Both the position numbers and the translations under genes were made by a program. 64,000 bases of DNA from Tsuneonella suprasediminis (lineage in GTDB: Bacteria; Pseudomonadota; Alphaproteobacteria; Sphingomonadales; Sphingomonadaceae): positions 1-64,000 of the forward strand of contig NZ_RAHJ01000019.1 in the NCBI RefSeq assembly GCF_003605755.1, in the 5' to 3' direction. Of this stretch, positions 8,524 to 16,670 are shown one piece after another. The notes under the pieces were generated by a model. The model searched no databases and had not been told where the DNA came from. It worked only from the letters and a program-made list of their open reading frames with translations. Position 1 is the first letter of the stretch. Each line of letters opens with the position of its first letter.

Positions 8524-9972
8524 TCAGGGGTGGCCTGCCTCCGCGTCAGGGTCGATGGAGGACGCTGTTTTCAGCGCGCTGAGGCGGGCTTCGTGATCGG
8601 CGCGGGTAATCGGGAAGCGACTGAAGATGAACGACGATGCCGCTGCCGCGAGCGCCACCAGAACGGCATAGGCGATGGTCAGACGGTCGATCACCGATTC
8701 TCCGACCTGGCCGGGCACGGCATGCGATTGCAGCCCGGCGAAATCGAGCAGGAGACCCGTCGCACCGATCCCAAGCGCGGTTCCGCATTTCTGTACGAAC
8801 ATCCATCCCGATGCGAACACCCCTTCGGTGCGTCGCCCGGTCTGTTGCTGCGATGCTTCAACGACATCGGCCAGCATCGACTGGGCCGATACCATCACGA
8901 TCACCGCAGCCGAGTTCGCGACAAGCGTGAAACCCAGCAACAGGATGCTGGAAGATGGCGTACCTTCGGTTGGCCACACGCCCGTGAAGCGCAGGATATA
9001 GGGCGTGACCCACACCGCAGTAGAAACGATACCCGCTCCCACGGCGGTGGCGCGTTTTCCGAAGCGGGTGTGCAGCGGTTGCACCGTGGTGAATGCGGTC
9101 AGCACCGTTACCAGCAGCACGAACGGGAGAATCGCGAAGAACGTCTCGTTGAGCTGCCAGACATAGAGGTAGAGGAAGTTGGCAATCGCCAGAGTCATCT
9201 GGCTACTGGAAATCGCGATCATGGCGGCGGCCAGCAGGATCAGTGCCGCCGGATGGCGCAAAGATTCGCCGATTTCCTTCAATGCATTCAGAGGCGAGCT
9301 TGGGGCCGGGCGGGTAGCAGGCAAATGCGCTACGCGCTTGTGCTGACCCAGCGCCGACAGGATTACCGAGAATACCATGATCCCCGCGCCCGCCAGACCG
9401 AACATCCAGTATCCTTGCGGATTGAGCTGACCGAATTCGTGGTTGGCATCGGCCCGCAGGAACACCGTGTTGGCAAGGAAGAACACGAACAATCCGCCAG
9501 CCCACGCGAAGAGGTAGCGATAGCGGGTGATGCGCGTGCGCTCGTCGTAATCGCTCGTCAGTTCGGCTACCAGTGATTGCGAGGGCACTTCGCAGGCCGA
9601 TACCAGCGTTCGGACCAGAATGGCCACGACCACCAGATAAGCGAAGATATGCGTATGATCGTCGGGTGGTGACCACAGCAGCATCCACGCAAAGGCCAAG
9701 GGCCAAGGTGCGATGTAGAGCCACGGGTGGCGCCGTCCCCAACGGGTGTAGGTGCGGTCCGACAGATGGCCGATCAGCGGATCGACGAATGCATCTGCGA
9801 TCAGCGCGAACATCAGCGCCAGACTGACCAGCTTCGCATCGAGCCCGACCACCTGACTGTAGAAGATCAGCAGGAAGGTGGAGAACCCGTTGTCCTTCAC
9901 TCCATAGGCGACCGAACCGAACCCGTTGGCGAGTACGAGGCGGGTGGACAGCTTTTCGGCTTGCGGTGTCAC
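8524..9972 (-). CDS. MFS transporter, GPH (glycoside-pentoside-hexuronide) type
   Basis: A 482-residue inner-membrane protein with about twelve membrane segments. The N-terminal LALMFALIADAFVDPLIGHL and the following SDRTYTRWGRRHPWL are the signature of the GPH:cation symporter family (MelB-like). In sphingomonads such transporters are often linked to uptake of sugars or of aromatic and terpenoid compounds; the substrate here is unknown, though the surrounding beta-oxidation genes argue for an organic acid or lipid-like compound (inference). It is divergent from the acyl-CoA dehydrogenase at 10199 and shares a 226-base regulatory region with it. Confidence 0.88.
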   Translation of the reverse strand: MTPQAEKLSTRLVLANGFGSVAYGVKDNGFSTFLLIFYSQVVGLDAKLVSLALMFALIADAFVDPLIGHLSDRTYTRWGRRHPWLYIAPWPLAFAWMLLWSPPDDHTHIFAYLVVVAILVRTLVSACEVPSQSLVAELTSDYDERTRITRYRYLFAWAGGLFVFFLANTVFLRADANHEFGQLNPQGYWMFGLAGAGIMVFSVILSALGQHKRVAHLPATRPAPSSPLNALKEIGESLRHPAALILLAAAMIAISSSQMTLAIANFLYLYVWQLNETFFAILPFVLLVTVLTAFTTVQPLHTRFGKRATAVGAGIVSTAVWVTPYILRFTGVWPTEGTPSSSILLLGFTLVANSAAVIVMVSAQSMLADVVEASQQQTGRRTEGVFASGWMFVQKCGTALGIGATGLLLDFAGLQSHAVPGQVGESVIDRLTIAYAVLVALAAAASSFIFSRFPITRADHEARLSALKTASSIDPDAEAGHP

Positions 9973-10198
9973 GACAGCGCGACTCGCTGCGGGATGGAAT
10001 CGAGGGTTGGCATCGCTCTCCTGTACCCCTCTGCGGGGGTCTTTCGTATAACCGGTACGTTAGACACCTGCCGCGTTTCGTCAACGCCTGATCGCTTGAC
10101 GCTACGGCAAGGCGGGAAATGCGGTATGGTGCAAATTCAGTTCTTGCGATGGCCCCGGTTTCGATCCTACGGTCTGCCGGTAAGACGAGGAGAGAGCG
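9973..10198. promoter_or_regulatory. Divergent control region with inverted repeat
   Basis: This gap separates the leftward MFS gene from the rightward acyl-CoA dehydrogenase. It holds an inverted repeat CGTCAA-N11-TTGACG (10079-10101) and a second short one TAAC-N6-GTTA (10049-10062). Either could be an operator for a TetR- or GntR-type repressor of fatty-acid genes, but no regulator gene is adjacent. A GAGGAGAGAG ribosome site precedes the ATG at 10199. Confidence 0.35.
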
Positions 10199-11383
10199 AT
10201 GTCTGATCTCGACCAGTTCCGGTCGGAAACCCGCGTCTGGCTGGATGCAAACTGCCCGCCGGAAATGCGCGAACCCGTGCGTGACGATGCCGATGTCTAT
10301 TGGGGTGGGCGCAAGGCCACTTTCAAGAACGACGCGCAGAAGGCGTGGTTCGAAGCCTGCCGTGACAAGGGCTATACCGTGCCTGCTTGGCCCAGGGAGT
10401 ATGGCGGGGCTGGCCTGTCCCCGGCAGAGGCCAAGGTGCTGCGCGAGGAGATGGCGCGCATCAACGCCCGTTCGCCGCTCTCCAGCTTCGGCATCTGGAT
10501 GCTCGGCCCGGCACTGCTTCAGTTCGGAACCGAAGAGCAGAAGCTCAAGTATCTGAACGAGATTGCTCGTGGCGAAATCCGCTGGTGTCAGGGCTATTCC
10601 GAACCGGGCAGCGGATCGGACCTCGTGTCGCTGCAGACTTTCGGTGAAGACAAGGGCGATCACTGGATCGTCAATGGCCAGAAGATCTGGACCAGTTATG
10701 CCGACAAGGCGGACTGGATTTTCTGCCTCGTCCGCACCGACAAGAACGACAAGTATCGCGGCATCACCTTCATGCTGTTCGACATGGAAACGCCCGGCGT
10801 TTCGACCAAGCCGATCCTGCTGATCAGCGGTAACAGCCCGTTCTGCGAGACGTTCTTCGACGATGTGAAGGTGCCCAAGCAATATGGCGATGGCATTCCC
10901 GCACAGGTGGGCGAAGTGAACCGCGGGTGGGATGTGGCGAAGTACCTGCTGGGCCACGAACGCGAGATGATCTCGGGTGCCGATGGCGGCGACCGTACCG
11001 CCGCAATCGGCGCCACACTGACCCGTGCGGCGGGCGCGCCGCTCGATCCGGTGCTGCGCGCCGAACTGGCGATGTTCGATGTCGATGCGCTGGCCTATGC
11101 CGCGATGGGCGAGAAGTTCCTCGACGAGATTAAGGTTGGCAAAGCGCATCCCGCGCAGCCGAACATGATGAAGTACGCCGGGACCGAGCTGAACAAGCGG
11201 CGGCACGAACTCATCATGGCGGCAGGTGGTTCCGCCGCACTCGAATGGGACAGCTCCGAATCGAGCGAAGGGGCCAAACCCCGCGCGTGGTTGCGGACCA
11301 AGGCCAATTCGATCGAAGGCGGCACCAGCGAAGTGATGCTCAACGTCATCGCCAAGCGAATTCTCGAACTGCCGGGAGCCTAG
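10199..11383 (+). CDS. Acyl-CoA dehydrogenase family protein (large subunit-like)
   Basis: A 394-residue FAD-dependent dehydrogenase. The FAD/substrate motif WCQGYSEPGSGSDL and NGQKIWTSYADKAD are intact, as is the C-terminal KANSIEGGTSEVMLNVIAKR. The subgroup resembles FadE-type enzymes that work as pairs in degradation of steroid side chains, terpenoids and pimelate-like acids. It is followed after 132 bases by a second acyl-CoA dehydrogenase, so the two may form a heteromeric enzyme. Both partners and the SDR that follows read rightward from the divergent control region. Confidence 0.92.
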   Translation: MSDLDQFRSETRVWLDANCPPEMREPVRDDADVYWGGRKATFKNDAQKAWFEACRDKGYTVPAWPREYGGAGLSPAEAKVLREEMARINARSPLSSFGIWMLGPALLQFGTEEQKLKYLNEIARGEIRWCQGYSEPGSGSDLVSLQTFGEDKGDHWIVNGQKIWTSYADKADWIFCLVRTDKNDKYRGITFMLFDMETPGVSTKPILLISGNSPFCETFFDDVKVPKQYGDGIPAQVGEVNRGWDVAKYLLGHEREMISGADGGDRTAAIGATLTRAAGAPLDPVLRAELAMFDVDALAYAAMGEKFLDEIKVGKAHPAQPNMMKYAGTELNKRRHELIMAAGGSAALEWDSSESSEGAKPRAWLRTKANSIEGGTSEVMLNVIAKRILELPGA

Positions 11384-11515
11384 CAGCCGCCTTTCCCTTC
11401 GGGGCCAAGGTTTGGAGATGGGGCCGCTGTGCCCCTTGTGCGAAGTACAACACGGGCCGGGAACGGATCGAACCAGTCCCCGGCTCCCTCCCCAAAGGGG
11501 GAGAGGGAGTAAGAC

Positions 11516-12655
11516 ATGCCGCTGTATCATGACGACGATCAGGCGATGCTCGCCGACACCGCAGCCCAGTTTATGGGTGAAGAGGGCGCCATCGCCAAGC
11601 AACTGCGCCACTGGCGCGACAAGGGCTGCAAGGATGGCTTCGGCCATGCGCTGTGGAAACAGATGGCCGAAATGGGCTTCACCGGCATTCTGGTGCCTGA
11701 GGCCGATGGCGGGCTGGGCATGGGCCATGTCGAGGCGGGCATCGTGCTGGAGGAGATTGGCCGCAATCTGACTCCGTCGCCGTTCCTCACCAGCTCTGTG
11801 ATGGCGGCGACCGCGCTGGGGCAGGGGAGTGACGATCTCAGAGCGCGCTATCTCCCCGGCTTGCTGGCGGGCGACAGCGTGTTCGCCGTGGCGATCGACG
11901 AAGGGGCAAAGCACAACCCCGATCGGATTGCATGCAAGGCAGAGAAGTCGGGCAATGGCTTCCGTCTCAACGGCAGGAAGGACTTTGTCGTTCAGGGTGC
12001 CAGTGCCGACATGATCGTGGTCGCCGCGCGCACTTCGGGTGGAGAAACCGATGCCGAAGGGGTCACGCTGTTTGCTGTGCCGAAGGATGCCGCCGGGGTG
12101 GGGCACAATTCGGTGCGGCTGGTGGATAGCTCGATGGCCAGCCACATCACGTTCGAGAACGTGGAGCTGGATGGCGATGCTGTGATAGGCGAAGTCGATG
12201 GCGGGCGCGCAGTGCTCAACCGGGTGCTCGATGCGGGCCGCGTGGGTGCCGCTGCCGAAGGCGTCGGCGTGGCTCGCGGATCGATGGATATGACGGTCGA
12301 TTACCTGAAACAGCGCAAGCAGTTCGGCAAACTGATCGGTGAGTTTCAGGCGCTGCAGCACCGTGCCGCGCACCTCTATTCCGAAGTTGAGATTGCCCGC
12401 GCGGCGGTTATCAAGGCGCAGCAACTGCTCGATGCCGGGGCGGAGAATGCCAGCCTGATGGCCTCCGTCGCCAAGGCGAAGGCGGGCAAGGCAGCCGGTC
12501 TTGCCGTGAAGGAAGGGGTGCAGATGCACGGCGGTATCGGCATGACCGACGAATACGACATCGGCCTCTACATGAAGCGCGACCGTGCGCTGGCTGAGTT
12601 TATGGGCGATTTGTACTACCACGCGGGACGCGTGGCGGAGATGAGCGGATACTGA
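11516..12655 (+). CDS. Acyl-CoA dehydrogenase family protein (partner subunit)
   Basis: A 379-residue acyl-CoA dehydrogenase fold protein. It carries GILVPEADGGLGMG, RKDFVVQGASADMIVV and the C-terminal QMHGGIGMTDEYDIGLYMKR. Relative to the upstream paralogue it lacks the clear SEPGSGSD loop, having FAVAIDEGAKHNPDRI instead, so it may be the non-FAD-binding or regulatory half of an alpha2beta2 enzyme, as described for paired FadE proteins of actinobacteria; that is inference. A purine-rich GGGGGAGAGGGAG precedes the ATG. It is 72 bases from the SDR gene. Confidence 0.88.
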   Translation: MPLYHDDDQAMLADTAAQFMGEEGAIAKQLRHWRDKGCKDGFGHALWKQMAEMGFTGILVPEADGGLGMGHVEAGIVLEEIGRNLTPSPFLTSSVMAATALGQGSDDLRARYLPGLLAGDSVFAVAIDEGAKHNPDRIACKAEKSGNGFRLNGRKDFVVQGASADMIVVAARTSGGETDAEGVTLFAVPKDAAGVGHNSVRLVDSSMASHITFENVELDGDAVIGEVDGGRAVLNRVLDAGRVGAAAEGVGVARGSMDMTVDYLKQRKQFGKLIGEFQALQHRAAHLYSEVEIARAAVIKAQQLLDAGAENASLMASVAKAKAGKAAGLAVKEGVQMHGGIGMTDEYDIGLYMKRDRALAEFMGDLYYHAGRVAEMSGY

Positions 12656-12727
12656 TCGCCGCGATCCCGTCTGTTGACCCTGCGCGGCCAGAGCACTGCC
12701 TGCGATAGTGAGATTTGGAGAGAGACA

Positions 12728-13537
12728 ATGATGAACCTCAACGAGATGTTCGGCCTCGATGGCCGTGTAGCGCTGGTCACTGGCGGCAGCCGCGGCATCG
12801 GCAAGATGATCGTCGAAGGGCTGCTCGCGGCCGGGTGCGACCGGGTTTACATTGTCGCCCGCAAGAAGGAGCAGGTCGACGAAACCAGCGCCGAGCTGGG
12901 TGACAAGGTCATCGGTCTGGTCGGCGATCTCAGCGGGATGGACGGGATCAAGGCGCTGGCCGACGAACTGGCCAGTCGTGAAGACAAGCTCGACATCCTC
13001 GTGAACAACGCGGGCGCTGCCTGGGGCGAAGAGTTCGAGAGCTTCAGCGAAGCCGGCTGGCACCGCACGGTCGACCTCAACCTCAAGACGCCGTTCTTCC
13101 TGACGCAGAAGCTCTACCCTCTGCTCAAGGCAGCAGCCACGCCGGAACGCCCCGCGAAAGTGCTGATGATCGCCAGCATCGACGGGATGAAGCTCAACCC
13201 GTGGGAAACCTACCCCTATCAGGCGTCGAAAGCCGGGCTGATCCATCTGACCAAGCGGATGGCGGCGCGGCTGGTGCGCGACAATATCGTGGTCAACGGC
13301 ATCGGTCCGGGCGCCTTCCCCAGCGCGATGAACCGCGCCGCGCGGGACAACGAGGATACCGTGTCCAAAGGCATCCCGTGCAAGCGGGTGGGCGTGGCCG
13401 AGGACATGGCGGCCGGTGCGATCTACCTGCTCAGCCGGGCGGGCGATTACGTGATCGGCACGACGATCCCGATCGATGGCGGCGTGGTCAACGCCAATGT
13501 CGGTGCCGGCAACTTCGTCGATCCGTCGGGCCACTGA
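12728..13537 (+). CDS. SDR family oxidoreductase
   Basis: A 269-residue short-chain dehydrogenase. The start is the first of two ATG codons at 12728, preceded by TTTGGAGAGAGAC; an upstream TTG is rejected. The cofactor motif is TGGSRGIG (residues 18-25), the structural motif NNAGAAWG and the active site YPYQASK. SDRs of this type reduce or oxidise 3-hydroxyacyl or cyclic alcohol groups with NAD(P)H. Being third in a run after two acyl-CoA dehydrogenases, it probably supplies a hydroxyacyl step of the same degradation pathway; the exact substrate is not known. Confidence 0.88.
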   Translation: MMNLNEMFGLDGRVALVTGGSRGIGKMIVEGLLAAGCDRVYIVARKKEQVDETSAELGDKVIGLVGDLSGMDGIKALADELASREDKLDILVNNAGAAWGEEFESFSEAGWHRTVDLNLKTPFFLTQKLYPLLKAAATPERPAKVLMIASIDGMKLNPWETYPYQASKAGLIHLTKRMAARLVRDNIVVNGIGPGAFPSAMNRAARDNEDTVSKGIPCKRVGVAEDMAAGAIYLLSRAGDYVIGTTIPIDGGVVNANVGAGNFVDPSGH

Positions 13538-14075
13538 TCGGCGCTTCCGGCGCTGAAAGCCACACGGGCGCGTGACGCTCCTGAGAGTTTTGAAAACTGT
13601 GACTTTCGGCAGGTTTGCCTGTCGATACGGATAGTTGCGCGCCATTTTCCGATGGCGAGTGTGGACTTTGTTTTTTGCCGGTTAGCGCTGTTCTGTGACT
13701 TTCGAACGGGTCGTTTCCGGGGTGGGGGGCAAGCAGGGTCATCCCGCCCGTGTGTCAGGCGCGCCCGGTGTAGGAAAGACTGGCCGCCGGATCGTCGCCT
13801 CGCTGCGCCCTTCGCAATGACAAGGGCGGAGAGGGCTGGTTTGTTTCGAGTTGAATCCCGCGGCAGGCCGAGTTCTCCATATCGCGTCATTGCCAGCGTA
13901 GCGAAGCAATCCGCGGCCTGATCTGGCCCACAATCCACACGGCCCAGATACGGAAAACCGGCGTGATAACACTTGCGAACGACCCATGTCGCTCTCCGGG
14001 GTGCGGCATATTCCAGACATCGCACTTTCCACGCGCCATGCTATCCTGCCTGACCCAACCACGCAGGAGGCTGGC
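13538..14075. other. Gene-free stretch with degenerate palindromic repeats
   Basis: No convincing gene is seen in these 538 bases. They hold two half-copies of the intergenic repeat that is present in full at 16841-17320: one with GGATCGTCGCC and TTCGCAATGAC (13789-13821) and one with CGTCATTGCCAGCG and GCGAAGCAATCC (13885-13912). Open frames here are short and lack ribosome sites. The promoter of the VOC gene is expected near the right end. Confidence 0.6.
13789..13912. repeat. Degenerate intergenic palindromic repeat halves
   Basis: The right-half consensus (GGATTGCCGCGTCGCC to CGCAATGAC) is met in altered form at 13789-13821 and the left-half consensus (CGTCATTGCGAGCG to GCAATCC) at 13885-13912. 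The order right half then left half suggests remnants of two neighbouring elements rather than one. Confidence 0.6.
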
Positions 14076-14438
14076 ATGGCCAAGGTCTTTGGAATCGGCG
14101 GTGTTTTCTACAAAACGGCAGACCCTGACGCGGTTCGCGCATGGTATGCTCGTGTGCTCGGATTCGATCTGACCGACTGGGGCAGCGCGATGTTCACCGA
14201 TACAGCGGGCGGTTTCCAGCAGTGGAGCCTGTTCCCCGCTGACAGCGACTACATGGCCCCCAGCGATCATCTGTTTATGATCAACCTGATGGTCGACGAT
14301 CTCGATGGCATGGTGGTGCGGATCGAAAGGGAAGGGGAGTCGATCCTCGACCGGCAGGATGGCGAATATGGCAGCTTCGCGTGGTTGATGGACCCGGCGG
14401 GGGTGAAGCTGGAACTGTGGCAACCGCCGGAGGGGTGA
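14076..14438 (+). CDS. VOC family (glyoxalase/bleomycin-resistance fold) protein
   Basis: A 120-residue single VOC domain. It begins IGGVFYKTADPDAVRAWYAR, the usual first strand and helix, and ends FAWLMDPAGVKLELWQPPEG, the last metal-ligand strand with a Glu. Such small proteins dimerise and bind a metal between paired beta-alpha-beta-beta-beta units; the reaction is not predictable. The ATG at 14076 has AGGAGG five bases before it, so the in-frame ATG at 13986 is rejected. It stands alone between repeat-rich DNA and the beta-helix gene. Confidence 0.85.
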   Translation: MAKVFGIGGVFYKTADPDAVRAWYARVLGFDLTDWGSAMFTDTAGGFQQWSLFPADSDYMAPSDHLFMINLMVDDLDGMVVRIEREGESILDRQDGEYGSFAWLMDPAGVKLELWQPPEG

Positions 14439-14577
14439 GCTTTCCTGTTTCAGTCCAGATCGGATGCTTCACGCGAAGTTCAAAGGAGTGAATTACCGCA
14501 TTTTTTCTGACACTCGGACGGTCCGTACGAATCGGCGTTGAGGGATCAAAGGTGAATTCGACAAAGGAGCAGCGCGG

Positions 14578-15900
14578 ATGAATACGCGCAGAACATTTAT
14601 CTCACGAGGTATCGCAGGCGCGGGAGTCGCCGCGATGACAGCGACTTCTTCCCGCTCTGCGGCCACAGAAGTTCGACCGCTTCCAGCGGTTCCGATGGTT
14701 GGAAGCAGGAAGGCAATATCAGCAATAGATCCGCAAACGCATCAACTGGTTTATTTAGCAGAACCTGGGAGAGAGGGCCTGTTTCGGTGGACACTGGAGA
14801 TTGCTGACCGGATTGTGTCGTCGGACCGTGTGCAGGCAATCTATGTTCGGTCCACGCTTAAGGAACATCAGGGAGCTTGGGTTCGCTATATTGAGAGCGA
14901 CGTGAAGGCGAGTTGGTTCGGTGTTGTCGGGGATGGGCAGACGAACAATACTGCCGCACTTATGGAAGCACTCAGTTTCCTGAAGCAGTCGGGCGGCGGC
15001 ATGTTGACTTTGCCGAAGGGAATTATTCTGACCGACGCACTCGGAAACCTCGCCCAATCCAACCTTACGATAAGGGGAGCGGGAATGCGGGAAACGGTGC
15101 TGCGAGCCAGGCATGAGGGCGTGGCTTTTCTTGCCGACGCTTTCCCTGCTCCGGTCTCGAAGCAACCTTTTGTGGATCAGTTCAACCTTGAAGATCTAAC
15201 TCTGGAGGGTAACGCCGGAACGACCGATATTCTGAAGATGCAGGGGATAGCCAGATCGCACTTCACTCGCATAAATCTTCGAGAGGCGGGTGCGCCTGAC
15301 TCAAAAGCGTTGCACCTACGTTGTGTGGTGACAGCTGTATTTCTGGAGTGCTTCATTTCATATAACTACAATTCCATGACCCACGTGCCCAAATGGGGAG
15401 TTTATGCCGATGAAGGTCGCCGCAATCGCATATCCACTGGCCACACATCAAATTGCTCATTTATTAATTGTGAGATCAATGGAGTATATACAGGGATAGA
15501 ATTGGTTAGGGCCGATCAGACAATTATGATTGGTGGTGCCTCTCAGAACTGTAACGGTTATGGAATAAAAATTAACAATCCTAGTCGTTTCAACACTTTT
15601 CAGAATGTTGGTTTTGAAAATAGTAATTCACAAGCTGATTTGGTGGATAAGGGCGTTCTTTCCAATTTTGAAGGATGCTATTTTAGCGGGAAAGCCATTT
15701 TCGCAGGACAGCAATGTCGGGTTCGCAACTGCTTTGGCGAACGGATCGAAATTGGGAAAGAAGCTGAACAAACAGACATTTCCAATATTCGGTTAAGTCA
15801 TTGGAAATCAGGGTCTGGTGGAATCGTGAACTTGTCTAAGAGTAGTCGCCTGCGATCGATTTTTGATATCGATGGAGGCAAATATTTATCTGACGTGTGA
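14578..15900 (+). CDS. Tat-exported right-handed beta-helix protein, pectate-lyase-like fold
   Basis: A 440-residue exported protein. The N-terminus MNTRRTFISRGIAGAG carries a twin-arginine motif and a hydrophobic stretch, with probable cleavage after SRSAA. Around residues 117-137 the sequence WFGVVGDGQTNNTAALMEAL matches the start of the pectate-lyase superfamily 3 beta-helix (tailspike/polygalacturonase-like), and the rest is repetitive with many Asn and Gly turns (for example GGASQNCNGYGIKINNPSRF). No catalytic residues could be assigned. The 3' half is clearly AT-richer than the flanks and uses rarer codons, which suggests recent transfer or relaxed selection. AAAGGAG precedes the ATG, and a strong terminator follows. 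A polysaccharide-binding or depolymerising role is inference. Confidence 0.7.
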   Translation: MNTRRTFISRGIAGAGVAAMTATSSRSAATEVRPLPAVPMVGSRKAISAIDPQTHQLVYLAEPGREGLFRWTLEIADRIVSSDRVQAIYVRSTLKEHQGAWVRYIESDVKASWFGVVGDGQTNNTAALMEALSFLKQSGGGMLTLPKGIILTDALGNLAQSNLTIRGAGMRETVLRARHEGVAFLADAFPAPVSKQPFVDQFNLEDLTLEGNAGTTDILKMQGIARSHFTRINLREAGAPDSKALHLRCVVTAVFLECFISYNYNSMTHVPKWGVYADEGRRNRISTGHTSNCSFINCEINGVYTGIELVRADQTIMIGGASQNCNGYGIKINNPSRFNTFQNVGFENSNSQADLVDKGVLSNFEGCYFSGKAIFAGQQCRVRNCFGERIEIGKEAEQTDISNIRLSHWKSGSGGIVNLSKSSRLRSIFDIDGGKYLSDV

Positions 15901-15973
15901 ACAATTGTAGTTCGGCATCTTGAGGCGCCGGAATTGTGAGATCTGAACCTGATTTTGCTAATGACTAATATTT

Positions 15974-16003
15974 AAATACATTCTTTTCTAAAGAGTGTAT
16001 TTT
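15974..16003. terminator. Strong intrinsic terminator hairpin
   Basis: AAATACATTCTTT (15974-15986) pairs with AAAGAGTGTATTT (15990-16002) around a TCT loop; one pair is G-U on the plus-strand RNA. T-rich bases follow on the plus strand and A-rich bases precede it, so it can serve both the beta-helix gene and the convergent gmk gene. Confidence 0.75.
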
Positions 16004-16022
16004 GTTGCGTTCCCACCTAGCC

Positions 16023-16670
16023 CTAACTCATCAATTCGCGCACGAAGGGGATCAGGCCGGTCTGGCGCTGGCGCTTCATGCGTTCGGCGGCGAGGATCTG
16101 GCTGACTTTGGCAAAGCAGGCCTGCACGTCGTCGTTGATAACCACGTAATCGTAGGCGTCCCAGTGGCTTATTTCGGCGCGGGCGCGTTCCATGCGGCTG
16201 TCGATTACGTCGGCCGCATCGGTCGCGCGCGATTCGAGGCGGCGGCGCAATTCGTCGATACTGGGCGGCAGGATGAACACGCGGACCACGTCCTGCTGAT
16301 CCTTCTGGTAAAGCTGCTGGGTGCCTTGCCAGTCGATATCGAACAGGAAATCCTGCCCTTCTTTCAACGCGTTGCGAATATGTCCTTTAGGGGTGCCGTA
16401 TCGGTGGCCGAATACCGGCGCCCATTCGTAGAAATCGTCTTCCTCCACCATCCGGTCGAAATCGGCATCGGATACGAAGTGGTAGTGGACCCCATCGACC
16501 TCTCCCGGACGCGGCGGGCGGGTGGTGGCGGAAACCGACAGTCTGATCTCGTCATCCGCTTCCAGCAACATGCGTGAAATCGTCGTCTTCCCCGCGCCGC
16601 TGGGGGAGGAGAGGATGAATAGCAGCCCGCGTCGGGCGAGCGTGGCGGAGCTATGGACGGAATCGGGCAT
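16023..16670 (-). CDS. gmk: Guanylate kinase
   Basis: Gmk phosphorylates GMP to GDP with ATP in the cytoplasm. The 215-residue form begun at 16670 has the P-loop SSPSGAGKTT near residue 20, the GMP-binding RLSVSATTRPPRPGEVDG and YHF, and DFLFDIDWQGTQQL. The frame stays open for another 375 bases upstream through the palindromic repeats, but homology begins only after MPDSVHSSATLARRGLLF, so the long start at 17045 is rejected. It is convergent with the beta-helix gene. Its promoter would lie in 16671-16840 or in the repeats. Confidence 0.95.
   Translation of the reverse strand: MPDSVHSSATLARRGLLFILSSPSGAGKTTISRMLLEADDEIRLSVSATTRPPRPGEVDGVHYHFVSDADFDRMVEEDDFYEWAPVFGHRYGTPKGHIRNALKEGQDFLFDIDWQGTQQLYQKDQQDVVRVFILPPSIDELRRRLESRATDAADVIDSRMERARAEISHWDAYDYVVINDDVQACFAKVSQILAAERMKRQRQTGLIPFVRELMS

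Noticed and set aside
9203-13645. A 1480-codon open frame on the minus strand, antisense to the acyl-CoA dehydrogenases and SDR and running on into the MFS gene
   Set aside because: It has no family resemblance, is His/Arg/Gly-rich, spans several well-supported genes on the other strand and reflects the high-GC codon bias of those genes. Its last part (after about residue 1310) reads as an out-of-frame version of the MFS gene.
13986-14075. Longer N-terminus for the VOC protein
   Set aside because: The ATG at 14076 has a perfect AGGAGG site and fits the domain start.
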